A stretch of DNA of 64,000 bases from Streptacidiphilus pinicola (lineage in GTDB: Bacteria; Actinomycetota; Actinomycetes; Streptomycetales; Streptomycetaceae): positions 1 through 64,000 of the forward strand of contig NZ_QKYN01000027.1 of assembly GCF_003258295.1 (NCBI RefSeq), read 5' to 3'. Shown here in pieces: positions 60,835 through 64,000 of this stretch (position 1 is the first letter of the stretch; every line of letters starts with the position of its first letter). The notes under the pieces are model-generated. The model saw only the letters and a program-made list of their open reading frames with translations. It was not told where the DNA came from and ran no database searches. Both the position numbers and the translations under genes were made by a program.

Positions 60835-62145
60835 ATGAAGAAGACCCTCAGAGTCGCCGTCGGCCTCGCCATCGCTTTCTCGGTCGCCGCGTGTTCGAAC
60901 CCGTCCGCCGCCCCGGTCACCACCTCGGGTGCCGCGCCCAGCAACCCGACCGCCTCGCTCAAGGGCGTCACACTGACCTTCCTGACCGCCCAGAACAGCG
61001 TCGGCGAGCCGAAGCAGGTCATCGCCGCGTTCGAGAAGGCGACCGGGGCCACCATCAACACCGTCGTCGTCCCGGACCCCTACGAGTCCAACGTCCCGAC
61101 CAAGCTGGCCTCGGGCGAGAAGCCGGACCTGGCGTTCTGGCAGCCCACCCAGTCCACCCTGCCGATGGTCAACCCCGCGCAGAACCTGCTGCCGCTGGAC
61201 AACGAACCGTGGGTGAAGCTGCTCGGCCCGACCGAGCAGAGCCTGGGCCAGGTCGACGGCCACCGCTACGCCGCCGTCGTGACCTCGCCCGCCGTATTGG
61301 GCGTCTACTACAACAAGGCGGACTTCGCGAAGGCCGGCATCACCACCATGCCGTCCAGTTACGACCAACTGATCGCCGACGCGAAGCAGATCAGGGCGAA
61401 GGACTCCGGGGTCGCACCCTTCTTCGAGGTGGGCGGGGACAAGTGGCCGCTGCAGTGGCAGGTCCAGGTGCAGATGACGGATCTGCCCGATTCCTTCTGG
61501 CAAAATGTTAACGCTAACAAGGCCAGCTGGACCGACCCGCGGATCGTCGCGGCGATCACCAAGTACAAGACCGAGATCCTCGACGGCGGCCTGGCCCAGT
61601 CCACCTACAAGACGGGCACCTTTGTCGACCAGGGCCAGGCCCTGATGAAGGGCGACGCCGCGATGGCCCTCAACGTCACCTCGCTACAGAGCGAGATCCA
61701 GGCGTCCAACACCACCCAGCAGATGGACAACGCCCTGGGCTGGTTCCCGATCGCCAACTCCGCCGCCCAGGCCGAGTACTCCCCCGACCAGACCAACGGC
61801 GTGGTCGCCTTCAACACCGGCGACGCCACCCGCGAGGCCGCCGCCCGCCAGTTCATCGACTTCTGGCTCACCACCGACTACAAGGACTACATCGCCGCCC
61901 AGAAGCTCGTCTCCGTCGAGCCCTCCGTGCCCAACCCGGACGGCCTGCCCCAGACGGCCCTGGCCCAGGCAGCCGCGCTCTCCAAGGCCACCGGCGTCTT
62001 CCAGGTCAAGGCCCTGACCGCGCCCGACATGCACCTGGCCCTCGCGGACATGATCTACGGCAGCAAGACCCCGCAGCAGGTCGCCCAGGCGGCCGAGGAC
62101 CAGTTCGTCCAGGTCCTCAAGGCCCGAGGCGTGAGCGGGTTCTGA
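60835..62145 (+). CDS. Sugar ABC transporter substrate-binding lipoprotein
   Basis: 436 aa, 32 bp after lacI. Lipobox VAAC with Cys20. Family 1 solute-binding pattern: VTLTFLTAQNSVGEPKQVIAAFEKATGATINTVVVPDPYESNVPTKLASGEKPDLAFWQPTQSTLP, GVYYNKADFAKAGI, GDAAMALNVTSLQSEI. It captures a sugar, presumably an alpha-galactoside, for the two permeases. The ATPase subunit (often a shared MsiK) is not in this window. An operator-like TGTTAACGCTAACA lies inside the gene at 61506-61519. Confidence 0.93.
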   Translation: MKKTLRVAVGLAIAFSVAACSNPSAAPVTTSGAAPSNPTASLKGVTLTFLTAQNSVGEPKQVIAAFEKATGATINTVVVPDPYESNVPTKLASGEKPDLAFWQPTQSTLPMVNPAQNLLPLDNEPWVKLLGPTEQSLGQVDGHRYAAVVTSPAVLGVYYNKADFAKAGITTMPSSYDQLIADAKQIRAKDSGVAPFFEVGGDKWPLQWQVQVQMTDLPDSFWQNVNANKASWTDPRIVAAITKYKTEILDGGLAQSTYKTGTFVDQGQALMKGDAAMALNVTSLQSEIQASNTTQQMDNALGWFPIANSAAQAEYSPDQTNGVVAFNTGDATREAAARQFIDFWLTTDYKDYIAAQKLVSVEPSVPNPDGLPQTALAQAAALSKATGVFQVKALTAPDMHLALADMIYGSKTPQQVAQAAEDQFVQVLKARGVSGF

Positions 62146-62147
62146 CA

Positions 62148-63119
62148 ATGACCCCGAACCTCCTGCAAGCCGAGCAGCGCAAGGTGTCGCAGCGCTCGGC
62201 CGGGCCGACCAACGGGTCGGCCCGGCCCGGGCGACGCGGTCGCCTGCGCAAGCCGGCCATCCAGCACCCGTGGTGGTTCGCCCTGCCCGCGCTGGCCGTC
62301 TTCGCGGTCTTCTTCCTGCTACCGAACGTCCTCAACTTCTTCTACCCGTTCACCAATTGGTCCGCCTTCCACAACTCGATCTCCTTCGCCGGCCTGTCGA
62401 ACTTCCAGTCGATCCTGCACGACGGCTCCCTGCAGACCGCGCTGCGGACCACCATCGAGTACGCGGTCGGGGTGGCGATCTTCCAGAACGGCTTCGGGCT
62501 GGCCCTGGCGCTGCTGCTGGAGAAGGACACCCGCTTCAACCGCTTCTTCCGCGCCGTGTTCTTCCTGCCCGTGCTGCTCTCCGCCCTGGCGGTCGGCTAC
62601 GTCTTCCAGGCGCTGCTGGCGCAGGACGGCGCGGTCAACGCGATCCTGTCCGACCTGACCGGCAGTCAGGTGGACATCCCCTGGCTGGGCTCGACCTCCT
62701 GGACGCTGGTGCTGCTCACCGTCATCCACGGCTGGAAGTGGATGGGCCTGGCCATGCTGGTCTACCTCGCGGGCCTGAAGTCCATCCCCGCGGACGTGAC
62801 CGAGGCGGCGGCGCTGGACGGCGCGAGCGGCTGGCGCACCTTCTGGTCGATCCGCTTCCCGATGCTCGCCCCCGCCGTCACCTTCAACGTGACGACGGCG
62901 CTGATCGGGTCGATGAACACCTTCGACATCGTCCAGGCCACCACCCAGGGCGGCCCGGCCGACTCCACCCAGGTGTTCAACATCTACATGTTCCGCGTCT
63001 TCGGCGAGGGCCTGTACGCGCAGGCGTCCGCGATGAGCCTGATCCTCTTCCTCATCGTCGTGGTCCTCGCGATCCCCGTCATCCTCCTGCTGCGCCGCCG
63101 AGAGCAGGTCCTCCTTTGA
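62148..63119 (+). CDS. Sugar ABC transporter permease 1 (MalF-type)
   Basis: 323 aa, 2 bp after the binding protein. Six membrane segments starting WWFALPALAVFAVFFLLPNVLNF; EAA loop EAAALDGASGWRTFWSIRFPMLAPA; QGGPADSTQVFNIYMF near the end. It forms the channel with permease 2. Confidence 0.94.
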   Translation: MTPNLLQAEQRKVSQRSAGPTNGSARPGRRGRLRKPAIQHPWWFALPALAVFAVFFLLPNVLNFFYPFTNWSAFHNSISFAGLSNFQSILHDGSLQTALRTTIEYAVGVAIFQNGFGLALALLLEKDTRFNRFFRAVFFLPVLLSALAVGYVFQALLAQDGAVNAILSDLTGSQVDIPWLGSTSWTLVLLTVIHGWKWMGLAMLVYLAGLKSIPADVTEAAALDGASGWRTFWSIRFPMLAPAVTFNVTTALIGSMNTFDIVQATTQGGPADSTQVFNIYMFRVFGEGLYAQASAMSLILFLIVVVLAIPVILLLRRREQVLL

Positions 63120-63946
63120 ACCTCCCCGCTGTGCGCCACCTGCTGCGGCCTGCCACCGTGCTCGTTCTCGCCCTGGTCACCATCGGCATCCCGCTCTGGC
63201 TGGTCCTGGTGACCTCCGCCAAGCCGCAGGGTGAGGCGATCAAGCCCAACCTGACGCTGCCGCACCACTGGCAGCCGGGCACCAACTACCGCACGGCCCT
63301 TGCCGAGGGGCAGATGTGGCGTGGCTTCCTCAACTCCGTGCTGGTCGTCGTCCCCTCAGTCGTGCTGGTGCTGCTGCTCGGCGCAGGCGCGGCCTGGATC
63401 TTCGCGAGGCGCAAGGGACGCCTGGTCGCCGCCGCGTACGCGCTGTCCATCTCCGGGCTGCTGCTCCCGCCGGCCGTCATCACCATCGTCATGGATCTGC
63501 GGCAGCTGGGCATCGCCAACACCCAGCCCGGCATGATCGCCGTCTACACCGGGATGTACCTGTCCACCGCGATCTTCTTCATGACCGGCTTCATCCGCAC
63601 CCTGCCCTACGAGCTGGAGGAAGCCGCCCGGATCGACGGAGCGAGCTCCTGGACCGTCTTCTGGCGGATCATCCTGCCGCTGCTGCGGCCCGTGATCGCC
63701 ACCGCCACCATCATGGTGATGCTCTTCGCCTGGTCGGACGTCTTCTACGCCTTCTTCGTCCTGGGCGGCGGCCCCGACGCCACCTTGCCGCTCAACCTCT
63801 ACCAGGTCGCCAGCGCCGCGCTGTACCTGAACAACTGGCACCTGATCTTCGCCTACGTCGCCCTGATGTCCCTGCCGATGGTCGCCGTCTTCGTCGTCGC
63901 GCAGCGCCGCATCATCTCCGGAATCACCAACGGCGCCGTCAAGTAG
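63116..63946 (+). CDS. Sugar ABC transporter permease 2 (MalG-type)
   Basis: 276 aa. The start is taken as TTG at 63116, overlapping the previous stop (TTGA), which suits coupling; a GTG at 63131 is the alternative. Six segments, EAA loop EEAARIDGASSWTVFWRIILPLLRP, C-terminal AQRRIISGITNGAVK. The last 54 bp of the window after the stop show no feature. Confidence 0.93.
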   Translation: MNLPAVRHLLRPATVLVLALVTIGIPLWLVLVTSAKPQGEAIKPNLTLPHHWQPGTNYRTALAEGQMWRGFLNSVLVVVPSVVLVLLLGAGAAWIFARRKGRLVAAAYALSISGLLLPPAVITIVMDLRQLGIANTQPGMIAVYTGMYLSTAIFFMTGFIRTLPYELEEAARIDGASSWTVFWRIILPLLRPVIATATIMVMLFAWSDVFYAFFVLGGGPDATLPLNLYQVASAALYLNNWHLIFAYVALMSLPMVAVFVVAQRRIISGITNGAVK

Positions 63947-64000
63947 GACCGCCCCACAGACGATCACCCCTGCAAGACCTGCCCAACTCCCCACCCCCGC

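Overview
The window is high-GC DNA with strongly GC-biased third codon positions, GTG/TTG starts, many secreted enzymes, RbpA and DUF6126. This points to an actinomycete of the Streptomyces / Kitasatospora / Streptacidiphilus type. Two G1 (glutamic) peptidases, a family usually active at acid pH, make an acid-tolerant genus plausible, but that is inference.

Left third (1-29 kb): a truncated GH92 alpha-mannosidase; an ArsR regulator with a clean operator; DUF6126 and STAS-like proteins; then a secreted-protease region with G1 peptidase 1, a TrmB/LuxR regulator and a secreted protein with an HEWHE motif. An NCS2 permease, two methyltransferases, the K+ transporter Kup, a TetR/DUF1348 divergent pair with two operators, a trypsin-like protease with seven propeller-type repeats, RbpA and an MMPL exporter with a NarL-type two-component system follow. 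At 22-25 kb are G1 peptidase 2 and a second HEWxE protein. Three of the four G1/HEWxE genes share one promoter-operator layout: TTGACC exactly 31 bp before CACCACGGCCAGTGGTG.

Middle (25-46 kb): DinB-like protein, class F sortase with a repeat-bearing small exported partner, cupredoxin-like secreted protein, ComB-like phosphatase, two serine hydrolases around a perfect 21-bp palindrome, an OmpR-type two-component system with a DUF347 membrane protein, and an iron(III) ABC transporter behind an IdeR/DmdR-like iron box. Then come alpha/beta hydrolases, a Tat-exported serine hydrolase and an IS256 scar joined to a scrap of GH1 beta-glucosidase.

Right third (46-64 kb): a spermidine-synthase-like membrane protein, a PAP2 phosphatase and an EEP-jacalin protein in a likely operon, a GHL10-type glycosidase, a transglycosylase with a long Ala-rich linker, a YbaK-like deacylase and an alpha-galactoside unit: GH36 enzyme divergent from LacI regulator, binding protein and two permeases, with two identical operators. 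Much of the window encodes secreted depolymerases plus uptake of iron and sugars.
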